DNA of 50,159 nt from Phaeoceros laevis (taxonomy: Eukaryota > Anthocerotophyta > Anthocerotopsida > Notothyladales), in assembly GCA_049999765.1 (NCBI GenBank), contig JBNGIQ010009445.1, forward strand, positions 1-50,159. Reading direction: 5' to 3'. Position 1 is the stretch's first letter. Each line of letters starts with the position of its first letter. Positions 10,304 through 23,883 of this stretch are shown here, piece after piece. Under the pieces are notes generated by a model, which was given only the letters and a program-made list of their open reading frames with translations, was not told the origin of the DNA and searched no databases. The translations under genes and the position numbers were made by a program.

Positions 10304-11832
10304 CCCGTACTGTTTGTGTGAAGCAACACTACTGGATACCCTGTGTGGCTGACTGTCTCCCCTTACTCAGAGATTGAGCTCTGCGCCTAGATCGGCATGT
10401 AACATGCAGTTGAGTTTCAGAATACAGACTCTCATAAGCTTCGAGACGGTGCCACTTCGTTTTCCAGCTTTAACATCTGCATATCAAGAGTTAGGAACAC
10501 TGTGGAGCTTGATCTAGCCAGTCTTGCTTCAGACCTCGCACTATGTATTCCTCAAAGGACAACAAACAAGAGCGATTCCCAAGCAGGCACAGTGCCCCAC
10601 TCAAAGAAACGCTGTGCAAGGGAGCTCCTGCATACAGAGCAGATGAAGAACAAAATGAAGTTCGAAGTTTTTGATGGAATGTTCAATTGAGAACTCCAAA
10701 TTCCGGAATAGGACAGGCTCACGAGCAGTGAGCACCCGCGAAGTCGGACACTGTGCCCGCGTACGTTAGAAGAAGGCTAGAAGACAGAGAAAGACAAGGA
10801 CACCTTGGAAGGGAAGCAAGACACATCTCTCTCCTGGTGAACAGTCCCAACTCAGCCGATCACTGACGAGCAGGGCAGAAAGAATTAAACCTGATGGACT
10901 GCGGTTAGCTCTCAGTTGTGAGACAGTGACGAGAAGTGCACCTCTGACATTCCTCTCCATGCCAGCAACCATTTTCTGGTGGCGGTGTCGAAAGCGCCGG
11001 AAGTGAAGGCGAGAACAGTCCCTCTTGTTGGAGCCACACATCAGCAAATGCAAGCGGCGTGCAACCTGACAGGCCAGCCTCGAAAGACATGGTCGCGGAG
11101 GTGACCCCAAGGACACGGTTTGTAACGATCGCCGTCGAAATCCGGAAGTCGATGTTCCACCTCCGGTACTAGGGGAGTGGGGGAGAGAGGAGAGAGGCGA
11201 TTTCTTTGTGGATCACGGAAGTGGGTCCTCCTGCCACTTGTCAAGATCTCCGGTCTTTCGTGCAAACTTGCTGTTTGATTTCTAGCTTTTAGCTAAAAAC
11301 ATGACGCACGCCACTAGACTAGCTCACTAGCTCACGACTGATTTGAAGCTTGGACGCAGCTACGTGAACCCGAGTCTTAGAAGTGAGGAACCATGTCGAT
11401 GCACCGGGTTGAGTGCTCATGCATTTGTCTATAGTCAGATGAGTGGCATATAGGCTGCCTGCAAATTGGATTTTCTGAAACTGAGATCCATGTTTTGAGG
11501 GCGGTGGTGTCTTCGTAAGAGCGAATTGCTTGTCAGTCAGCCAGCTTTTTCTCATGCAGCATGATCTCTACGAGTACAAGCATTTCATTCAAGGACAGAG
11601 AGACAACAGACTTGTAGCTCAATTGCTCGGTTATAGAACAAGAGGCTTTATTATTATGTTGCCATCGACGACAACCTGAAGTGTTTGAAAAGAATCTATA
11701 CAGGTGAAACAAATGTGTAGTAGCCTCATCTTCCTATTCTGCTGAGAATTCGAACGTACGTAGGACCATCTTGTGGTTTGAGTATGCTCCACAACAACCC
11801 TTCTATGACACAGCCAGGTGCTACAAACAAAT
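10304..11832. other. Intergenic region without recognised gene
   Basis: About 1.5 kb lies between the HAD hydrolase start and the endoglucanase stop. Open frames here are short, overlap each other on both strands and show no domain. It should contain the HAD promoter on the right of 10303 and the endoglucanase 3' UTR on the left of 11833. Confidence 0.5.
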
Positions 11833-14195
<2,363 letters not shown>

Positions 14196-14494
14196 TTACC
14201 TCAGGTGGTGCTACCATGGCTCCTTTTAAGGTGATGCTTCTGTTTGGTCTTCCTTTCCAAGATGATTAGAGCTACCACATGGCAAGCTCCTGGAGTTGCA
14301 TCCTGCATCAGGAGATGGCACTGTCAAGCACCTGAAATTGCAATTATGAATCAGGACATGGCTCTGGCCATTACAAATGCGACACCCGGTTAGAAACGTG
14401 TGTAAAGCGAAGAGAAGCCCCTTGTTACTAACATGAGTTGATCGGAGCTGCAAAATAATCATGAGGAAAGCCTCATCGACTGTCCAACACGGCA

Positions 14495-14544
14495 CCTAAC
14501 CCGCTACTATCCAANNNNNNNNNNCCTAACCCGCTACTATCCAA
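14495..14544. other. 10-base N gap flanked by identical 20-mers
   Basis: The run of ten N at 14515-14524 has cctaacccgctactatccaa directly before it and again directly after it. This looks like two contigs joined with an arbitrary gap although their ends overlap. The true sequence may have one copy only. Confidence 0.9.
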
Positions 14545-14659
14545 CACGGCAACATGGAGTGTTCTCTTCCCCGTGAGACTAGTCCGACTAGTTACAGTCA
14601 GTGTTGACATAAGGACTTTGACACAAATTATGAGGATCCCTACGATCTGCATCCTGTAG

Positions 14660-15230
14660 GAAGTCCATTTACTCGGGCATCAATTTGCTCAAAGCTTAGG
14701 ACCCTTGCTGACAAGCTATCATTACGCAGCTTCAGAATGACAGGTGTACCTGAACTGTGATCCACACTTCGCATGCATATCTACCAGTGCTGCTGAGCTC
14801 CACACAACCACATCATTTTGCATTCCTCGTTTCTCAATCTCTGCATCTATCTGCTTTTCCTACGGCAGAGCTGCTAAAACTGCTCATGCCTTTAGCACGC
14901 ACACAAATGTAGAAGGACCAAGAGGACAGAAGTCTTCGTGTTCCATACTGCTGTAGAGACTGAGGGCTTCCTGACCAATCGCCTGCTAGGCATAACCTGT
15001 GCGTATCGCATTCCATGTCACTACACTCCTCTCTGGAATTCTGTCAACAATCCGCGAGCATGCTCTAAGTTCCCGCATTTCCGTATACATTGGCGACCAA
15101 GCTGCCGCCTAGAGCCACGTTCCTTGATCGACCCATGCAGCTGCTTCTCTCTTAAAGAGCTCCTGCACTGCTGTGCACATCCTAGGCATGCAAATACAAC
15201 AGATGGGAGGGGTGTTCCATGTATGTGTTA
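14660..15230 (-). pseudogene. Decayed PPR gene fragment
   Basis: The minus strand shows PPR building blocks in order but broken by stops and frame changes. EKQLHGSIKERG lies near 15155-15115, RELRACSRIVDRIPERSVVTWNAIRTGYA near 15085-14990 and then a stop, followed by QAIGQEALSLYSSMEHE and STFVCVLKA plus a stop. EKQIDAEIEKRGMQNDVVVW and LVDMHAKCG come near 14870-14770. The pattern is the same PLS triplet seen in the intact PPR gene 7 kb away on the same strand. It is either a partial duplicate or the remains of a related paralogue. No start, E or DYW domain can be found. Confidence 0.85.
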
Positions 15231-15239
15231 GCACGCTGT

Positions 15240-17511
15240 AACTGCTTCTTCTTCCATACATGATACCTCATAAAAACAAGTGGCTTCCTATATATATCCA
15301 GCAACAATCATCAGGGTCACGCTAAGTTTTAGTCTACGCTAAGCTAACAGTTACAACCTAAGAGTCTCTGTATAAACATTTTCATAATCCTTGTTAAATC
15401 CATGGACATCCATCACTATTATGAGAATAAGCTTTTTCAAAGTAATGTTGGACACAACTAATTCTCATATATGATAATATAATTCATAATGCATCATGCA
15501 TGTTACAACTTATTCTCCATAAATATGGAGCAATATTTAGTGGAACAAGCAATAGCATATGTTAGGACATTGGAAGAAGATCATATCCACCGGATAAGCT
15601 ATGAAAAAAATAACGTTTAAGAAATAAATACAAGACTCATGTTCAAATACTTTTAAACTTCAAATCTGAGCAGTTTATGGTAACAATAAAATGGCTAAAA
15701 CAACTTGACTATTGACCCCAATAAAGCCTTTCTAAAATGAGAAATAGACTACTTCTATAAAGCCTTGTTTTCTTTTGATCCTTTTTACTAAAGTGAGACA
15801 TAGACTAAGTCACTAAGTGAACTTCACCTAGATGGCTATCATGGATGAGATTTGACTCCTTTAAATCCGGTCATGTGACTTGTTGGCCCCTGGTTTTGTA
15901 GGTCAGCGACGTGTTAACATTTGGTTTGTCAGACTTTGTCTTAATAAAAATTGACCTTCTGATCCGGTTATGACTTTTTTCTTGGAAGGTTTGCAGGTCG
16001 AAAGTATGAATTTCAATATTTCACTAATATGGTTTTCTTAGTCATTTAAAAATGTCAAGGGTGTAACATTGTACATAGTACCAAAGAATAAGGCTCCACC
16101 TGCAAAACCTTTGGGGCAAACCTGCAAAACCTTTTGGGCAAACCTTTTGGGCAAACCGGTCAAATCTCAACCATAATGGTTATGTAATTCATTAACCAAC
16201 TATAATGGTTATGTAATTCATTAACTCTTTCATATACGGACAGTATACACATGGTAAAAGTATGGAAGATTGATTATTTCGTACTTAGTAAAACCATCTC
16301 AGTAAATACTAAATACTTGTTAACATATTTTTTAAGTGCTTTTGATGATTTCTTTTCTTAGATAATTATTGGTTAAGTTGAATATTTCCCAAAAATTAAC
16401 TCGCTTGATTTGGAGGAAATATAGGTGAACCACCTACATGCTCTAAATTGGGAGGAGGATTTGAAATGTAGATAGCAGGCTTGAAGGGCCTTTATTCCAG
16501 CGGTTTCCTAACGTCTCAGCAGGCTTGGCTCGGCTCCTGGATGAGCATCAGGTTGCGCGCTACTGCTGCCACATTATCTTTTCTTTCTGCTTCGCTTCCG
16601 TGCTCTTTCCTTCTCGTCTCTTCTCTTCTCTTTCTCTTCGTGTCGCCTGTGTGTCTCTCTCGGTCCCGTCAGCGCCCCCGCTGCCCCTCGCTTCCAATTC
16701 TCCGCGCAAGCTTCTCCTTCCCCTCCAAACACGGACGTGACTGCGGCGCATCGTGCTTCGCTTTCTTGACGCCGGGCCCGCTGCCGGATGACCCAGCGCG
16801 CGCCACCAAACAGCTTAGTGAGTGGCCAGTTTTCCGAGCGCCATCCTCACCTCTGCCTCAAGGCGCGCTTTCCTTGGACTGCGGGCGGCTGCGCGGAGGT
16901 CAGGCCAGGTGTGGATGGTCGGTCGGTGATTGCTACGGTCTGGCGCCGGTTTCCTGCTCTTTGTTCCTGATGCCTGTGGAAATCCTACCAGTTGCTTGGC
17001 TCCTGTCTCTCAAGGTGCTAGCTTGGGGCTGAGCTGTCTGAATTTGGTTGCAATTGCTGCCAATTAGACCTTCGGAGGCTGGATCTTTCTTGAACCAGGC
17101 CGTATGGCACCGTGTCTTCGGGATTTGGCTTCTAGGAAGGACAGTCTTCCTTTTGGCAAGGGTTGGCTGTGGAAAAGCCCATACCTTGGGTGTTCCAAGC
17201 AAGCGTGTTATAGCAATTCAGTAGCAGCATGTGTGTCGGACCTGGAAGGAAAGATGGTTGCTTTGATGGTCGATCTGCTCCTCTAGTTTGCAGCATTAGT
17301 AGATGGAACCAGTACCGTAGCAGGGGAGGAAAAGATCAATTTTGTGGAATGTCAGTTTGGACTTTGTTCTACCTTGTTGGACGCGTCCGAGTGGTGTTCT
17401 GTTGAAGTCAAGCAGTATTTAAATTTAGGTTTGTGCCTTAGCTTTCTGCTGTCTGTACATGCAGTTTGGGATACCTATGTGAGACATTGGGTGTGCTGAG
17501 GCCGCTTGGCA
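15240..17511. other. AT-rich intergenic DNA and probable 5' leader of the Myb gene
   Basis: Positions 15240-16480 are AT-rich with no gene. They hold two local repeats: caaaacctttgggg-type units at 16100-16158, and ataatggttatgtaattc copies at 16173-16196 and 16202-16225. From about 16560 to 16730 the plus strand is strikingly CT-rich (ctttctcttcgtgtc and similar), a common feature of plant core promoters and leaders. The open frames there look like GC-rich leader sequence, not protein. Confidence 0.5.
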
Positions 17512-20500
17512 ATGCTGGAGCAGAGGGAGGATGAGATTGACACGAAGCCTCCGCCTCCTCCTCTAGACAAGTCTCCTGTCTCGGCAGATAAAGATGCTGA
17601 GAATCGCGTGGTCTACAAATTGGTTCGGGTATGTTCCTGTCTCGTTACCTGAGAAAGTTTCGAGAGGCTTTGTTGGAGGATTTCAACTTTTGTGATTTGG
17701 AACGTTAGCCGGTGCACGGTTCTAATTGGCCTGGCGCTTGCCTTCTGTTCTTAGTTCTACCCTAAGAATTGTTTCCACCGCTACTTACGCCTGACGTTGT
17801 CCATTTGGACAATGAGTGTAAAGGAACTCTGAGCACTGTGATGCTAGTTCTTGATAGTTACAGCGTATGTTGAAGGAAAATGTTGCACGTGCTGTGCCTG
17901 GACTGTTGCAGTTGTTTGTGGCCGGTGGGATCCGTGAACAAGGATAGACTCAAAACCTAATTTTTTTCTCATCACATGCCCAACCAATCTAGGTTGGGGA
18001 CGATGGAACTGTACTGCCGGCAACAGAGGATGAAGTCATGCAAGTGGAGTCCATGGTCGGTGGGGGCTCGGCCCTTGAACCATCAGATGCTGATGCTAGT
18101 GATGCCAACGAGTACGAAGCAGAGGATGAGAATAGCGAGGAAGAGCAAGATTCTGATGCAGAGGAAAATGACGAGAAAGAGACAACCTGTAGGCTCCGTT
18201 TCTGAGTATCTGTGGCAGTGGTGCTTTGCAGCAATATGCTCTGTCTATGTGCTTAGTATAGCCTGTTGCAGGGTTGACATGGTTCTGGAAACTTTTGTAG
18301 TTTGGTCTTTCTGTATGGTAATGGAAATACAGAGTGAAGCATGTAGAGTAGATGGCAGCTCGGATTTTGCATTTTGTGCTCGGGAATGGGATCACCTTTT
18401 TGATGTCTGTGACTTTTATGTTGTAGCTTGCCCAGAGGTCAAGGATTTTGAGACCGAAAGGAAAAGATTGCTGGCCCAGCTGCAGGTAGCTTTTCATGCT
18501 CTTTCATTTTGAAGTAACAGGTGAGATATAAGATTTTTTTACTGATAGGCAGGTTTTGGGGAGGAATTGAAATATCTGTGAGTGTCTATATTTAAATTGG
18601 TGATTGAAGAGCTTTTGCATCCATACTGTGCTTTTCACCAGGCCTTGGACATGATGTTGTTGAATGTTCAAGCCGAGGAGCAGCAGCGGGTTGGACTCGA
18701 AAGCTTGAGTGACGGTGCTGGGCATGAAAGCGGTCCGTACCTTACTGCCAGTTTTGGAAGTGGAGAATATAAACGACAGCGGAGACCCAACCCCAAGTAC
18801 ACTGATTCAGGGGATGATCTGTCCATTCCATGTCATGTCCGTGTTGCAGGTGGAGATGCTCTGACAAGCCCGATTGTTCCAGAAAAGCAATCCCTTCAGA
18901 CCTCAATCAACCCGGCCAGCTATGGCACTGCGCCAGGCATGTCATTGAGATCTTTCCGGTCATCGAGTCAGAGGACAAGGATGACAAGGGTGTTGCCCTC
19001 ATACTCTAAGTTGGAGGGTTCTGGAGCTGCTGCTGCTTTAAAAAGCAGTTTGGATAATCTGTCAATAAGAGAGCTACATGCGACTTACCGAAAGACTTTC
19101 AACCGTGACACTTCCGTGAAGGATAAGCATTGGCTGAAAAGACAAATCTCTATGGGTTTGCTTAATCATGGTGAAGCAGCTGAAAGTGGTGTAAGCTTGG
19201 TAGATGCTTCACAGGATTCAAACATCAAGGCTAGACTGGAAAAACTGTCGACTGCAGAGGCACCACTTCCTCAAGCTGGAGCTTTGAATGGAAGGATTGC
19301 AGCTGTTGATTCTGCTGACGGTGCCAATACCTTTGACAGTCTTGAAGCAGGTGAGCTGGAGAATAAGCGGTCAACCCGCAAAACTGTTCCTCTGTCAGTT
19401 GTTGTATCTCCTACTGGACCACTAGATGCATCAACAATGGCTGGGCTTGGGTCAACTGCAGATGCCAACTCTTTGTTTATTCAAGGCGACAATAATTCTG
19501 GGCAATCAGGAGGGAAGAGACAACGAAAGCCTAACAGACGTTACATTGAGGATGAGACTGAAGATTTAGCAGCTATCCTAAATGGTGGTAGGCCTGGTGC
19601 TAGTCTGAGCGATCTTGTGCCGGTGCCTGGGTCAATCAAAACAGCAATGAGATCCTGGACGAACTCTGATGGTCCGGCTGATAGCACTCGGCAGAGCTCC
19701 CTGAGAAGTTCTTCACTGGCTCGCGGAAGTCCTCAACAATCAGTGTCTCATGGGTCTCGTACTAAGCAGAACACCACTGTACTGGTATGTTGTGTCGTTA
19801 TGTATGTTTCTGGGGTGATGTGGAGTCTGGCAATACCTTGTGCTGAGTATGCAGTTTCCAGCAGTTGAGAAACTTTCCCAAGCTCATCAAAACTTAGATC
19901 TTGCAAATGTTCGCTGTAGAAGCGTAAAGTCGAAGGTCGAGCTGCCAAGCTTGTGAAGATGGCACATTCTGCACGGGCTGCCCGTCAGGAGGTTGAGAGT
20001 ACAGTGCGTAAAGTCAAGTTCCGGGTGCCACCAGCACCTGGTCAGCAACAGGTGATTAGTTCTGTGACGAATGGTTGATGGTTACAGTGCACCATGAGAC
20101 AAGTGAATTTGGTCTGTTCTTGCAAAGCTTCCATTTAGGAGTGTTTGGCTTGATGTAGGATGAGGTTGCCGAATTTACTGAGCTGGAAGAGGATCAAGTC
20201 TCCTGCCTGTTGCCAATAGTTCCGGAGGACGGAACTGATGATTTGCAGGGCCTGCTTATTGCGGACAACAGGGTAGAGGAGAACAATGAGCAGGTGGCCA
20301 CTGTCCCCACTGCAAATGGTGGTACAAGGAGGAAGCATCACCGACCATGGACATTGCGTGAAGTCATGACATTGGTGGAGGGTGTTGCCCGATGTGGTGG
20401 TGGAAAGTGGGCAGATATAAAGAAGTTAGCATTCTCTACTGTAGGATATCGTACTGCTGTAGACCTGAAGGTATGGGTTCAATTTAGGGTGGTTTGCTGT

Positions 20501-20912
20501 CTGTTGCTAGTCCATCTTGTCATGCTTGAAACTGGAAAAGGAGGTTGATAGGGGGTTGTTTGTGCTGTTGGTCATCCAGGATAAGTGGCGGAACCTTCTG
20601 AGAGCTAGCAGGGTTCAGCTGCATCCACCTAAGCAGGTGTCGTTGTTTTACCTCCACATCTGCTAGCTTCTGTCCGTTTTTGGTAAACCGAGTGTGTGAA
20701 CATGTGCTTTACAAAGCTGCCTGGCACTTCGAAGATTTCATCACTAATTTTCGAGCTTTAAATGACAGGGGGAGAGGAAGAAACAGTTCACAGCATCAAT
20801 TCCAGCACCGATTCTGGCTCGAGTTCGGGAGCTGGCCGCGATTCAAAACCAAACTAGTGCAACTGTCACAACGGGCACAAGTCGTAGTGGACGGACTGTA
20901 CATAGGAAATAG
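17512..20912 (+). CDS. TRF-like telobox Myb/SANT protein, 8 exons
   Basis: Exons 17512-17628, 17993-18188, 18427-18485, 18642-19784, 19920-20051, 20159-20470, 20580-20636 and 20769-20912 total 2,160 nt, 719 residues, all in phase. The N-terminus is acidic (runs of E/D in exon 2). The long exon 4 is low-complexity and Ser-rich, with two KRQRRPNPKY-like basic patches (GEYKRQRRPNPKYTD and GGKRQRKPNRRYIED). The C-terminal Myb repeat spans exons 6-7: HHRPWTLREVMTLVEG, GGGKWADIKKLAF, then VDLKDKWRNLLRAS across the exon junction, which is the plant telobox signature. A basic tail with IPAPILARVRELA follows, as in plant TRFL proteins. The expected role is nuclear binding to TTTAGGG repeats, in telomeres or promoters; which one is not decided by sequence. 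Confidence 0.9.
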
Positions 20913-23883
20913 ATCTAACTTTATTAGGACCTGTACTCTAACCTTCTACATGATGAGCCTTCCAAGATACCACTGATGTGTTACTCAGCAGCAAGCAGCA
21001 GGAATGGAGAGAGAAACAAAGGTTGAAGTGTTCCATATCATGTATCGGAATCATCCTTCAGTGTGGTTTCAAGGAGGACAGCTGGAACTCAGGTGCTTGC
21101 CCATCTCATTTTTTTGGGTTCCATGGACCTGGTGGTCTTGAAGGGTGGTGCTGCTGAAGTGGTTCTCCAACATGCTTCATCACCTTGATGTTGTTGCTGG
21201 CGACTATTCTAGCAGGTGGATTGCACCCAGCTTCCTCTGAGCATGGGATTAATGCCAGCTATTTTTGCTAGGTCAACGGAGCCGCAAGGATGGTTGATCA
21301 CCAGGGACTTAACTGAATAGGAATTTTCTAAGACCCTTGGGCTGGTCTTGCATTCCTTCACAGTCTGCTGTCTCAGTTTCAGGTTGATGGTGTTCCATCC
21401 CGGTGTGCACATTCAGTGTATGTATCTATGTATTAAAAAGCCAGTGGCTGCATTTGCCAGATAAGATGGCTTTTCACCCGGAGAAAGGTTTGGGACCTTT
21501 GTTGCAGATAATTGTCAGGCCTAGCCTCCCAATCCGGTCCCACTACGCTGCGTGGCATGAACGTGGGTAGCTTGACGGAGGAACTTTGTTTAATGAGCTT
21601 CTCTTTGTCTCTGTCTCTCTCTGGAGCACTGTGGATTCTTGGAAATTGACTCTTTGGAAGAACATCTGAGCCTTTGAAGGGGTGCATGAACCTCGTGGAC
21701 AAGCTACTCCGGAGTCCCAGTCTCCTTGGGGAGTAGAGGTTGGATCCGTAGTTACTGTAGATACCGATAGCTGGAGGAAGTGGATGAGGTCAGAATGCGA
21801 CGACACGACTCCCTCGATGACACGACTTTTAGGTGGTGGTGCATGCTTCCCAGAATGGCTGTCGAGATTCTACTCGTGCATCGTGTCAACTGAGCGTAAA
21901 CGACCCTACAGTATTTCTCATGAGCTTGTGACAACTTTGAACTTGTGAAGTTGTCACATAATTTATTTTTAAATCTCGGATAATTCGGTACCTAGTGATC
22001 CTACACATACCAGTCTTGTTATCTGGTTGGGAAGTTCACCAATTTTTTCCAACAACAAACATGCAAAGAGGTAGTCTGAAAACCGACCCACACACCTGTG
22101 GAATTGAGCTGGCCTGGTTCACTGCGCTCGGTTACTTCAAAATCTGTTATCAGACTTGTAGGCCTCCTCCAATATAGCACAGACCTCTCAGTTAAATGAT
22201 GACTGATCAAGACAGGCACCAGGGACCTGCACAAAAACAATAAAAAAAAACTCCTTATCAATTCGAATGACTTGCCACTTTGGTAGGCAAGAGAAAAAAA
22301 ATATTGGAACTACTGTGACGTGATCTACAGGTTCCGAGGTACAATCTAAGCGGGTCCAACAACCCAGTGTTCGACAGCTTCATGAAATGTAGATGACTGC
22401 ACTACATTGATCCCAGCGAGTACTACATTGTGTACTGTCTTAAGTACTGCTTATTACTATGCTCGCCACATTGCTCCATTCAATTAGTTAAAACACCAGG
22501 TACGACCTCACAAAAGCTGTTCTCAACTTCTCCCTGAGCCTGACCCGCTAACCTTATTTGCAGGCCTGGTCTGATGGCCTAATGATGAGAGCATCTGGCC
22601 CCCCAGCCAGGAAACTGCTATTGCATTCATCTGCCGGCCGGCGGGCCTTATTATAGAATCCTTTCCACCTTATGCTCCTGCTCACTCTGGCTTGCTATTA
22701 TATTGGGGGAAGATACATGTACAGTACACGCCACTTACGCGACAAGATCCACATGGACAGCGAATCAGCGATTCCCATGGCGCCGTTCTCTGCGGCGGTC
22801 CGCAAACCTGCAGCTAAAAGTGGAGGCCTCTTGTTGGTGATGTCCCGTGTCGGGTGGAGCAACTGTTGCTCGTGCTTTATTTAGGGCTTGGATTAGTGGA
22901 ATCCGGACTTATCGTAAACAACATTCTGTAGCGCACATCAAAGCATCAAAGGGTGTAGTCGCAGCGAATGGTGTCCCGTCCTCTCCCTCTCTACGTTCCT
23001 TTCGTGTTCACTGGGCAGCTATCTAGCTCCCTACGAGCCCTCCTCCGTTCCGAATCAAGTGGCAAAAAATGCCGGGATTTTTTTCCACCAGGTTCAGCTC
23101 AGCAATCGTGAGATCCTGTCCCTTTGCCTTGACACTTTGTGCTGAGGTGTAAGCTCACGCGTATGAGGAATTGGGAGGGGTTGCTGTCACTGCCGCGTGG
23201 TCTGTGCAGTTAAGAATCTTGCTTGCGGTTGGGAGCCAATTCGGCTGATGAGTCGGTAATTCTTTCTGTTTCTGCGAAGTATCGCTTCGCTGGCTCGGCA
23301 AGTCCCGCATTCTGCCCGGTCTAAAGACGTAGCACGAAGGCCGATTTCGTGTCGGTAAGATTTCCCGGTGCCGAGTCCGTGGAGATAGACAGAATTTTCG
23401 GACAGGCTTGTGGTTGTCCTCCATTAGCGGTACCGAAGCTACCGATGTTGGATTGGACCGAGAGAAGAATCCTGTAGCAGCTGGTAAAATTTCGAAATTC
23501 TTCCCTGCTATTTCGGTGGTTGCAGATCGCAACTTCTTACAACTACGAGCACATGGATGTTTCTTCGAGACCAGAGGATATATGAGACTGGCAATTCAGC
23601 CAACTCGTATCGAATTGGTTTCTTCTGTCTGCTATTTTGCCTTCCACGCACGTGTTGCTTGCTCTATGTTGTACGACTCGGTTGCTGCAGACATGCAGCT
23701 CTAGACAGAACCGATGGTGCGCAGCTGGATGTTGAGCGCAATTTTCTCCGTTAGTGCCTCGTCCAGATTGTTGCTTACGCTGCAGGATTTGGTCTTGCAG
23801 GATTTCTTTGTCCTGAATTTCTGTGGAGAAGACCGTGGTTTTTCTTAGAACTGTGACGAGCAAATTGGCGTCGCAAGCACATC
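20913..23883. other. Intergenic region, no convincing gene
   Basis: About 3 kb lies between the Myb gene stop and the copper ATPase start. It includes the Myb 3' UTR and, toward the right, a likely ATPase promoter and leader. Short open frames on both strands show no domain, no family-like composition and no consistent splice set. Confidence 0.5.

Noticed and set aside
16481-17032. Open frame of 183 codons on the plus strand
   Set aside because: CT-rich leader-type sequence with no domain, overlapped by other frames; better read as promoter or 5' UTR of the Myb gene.
22672-22884. 70-codon plus-strand frame between the Myb and ATPase genes
   Set aside because: Short, no domain, no supporting splice sites or composition.
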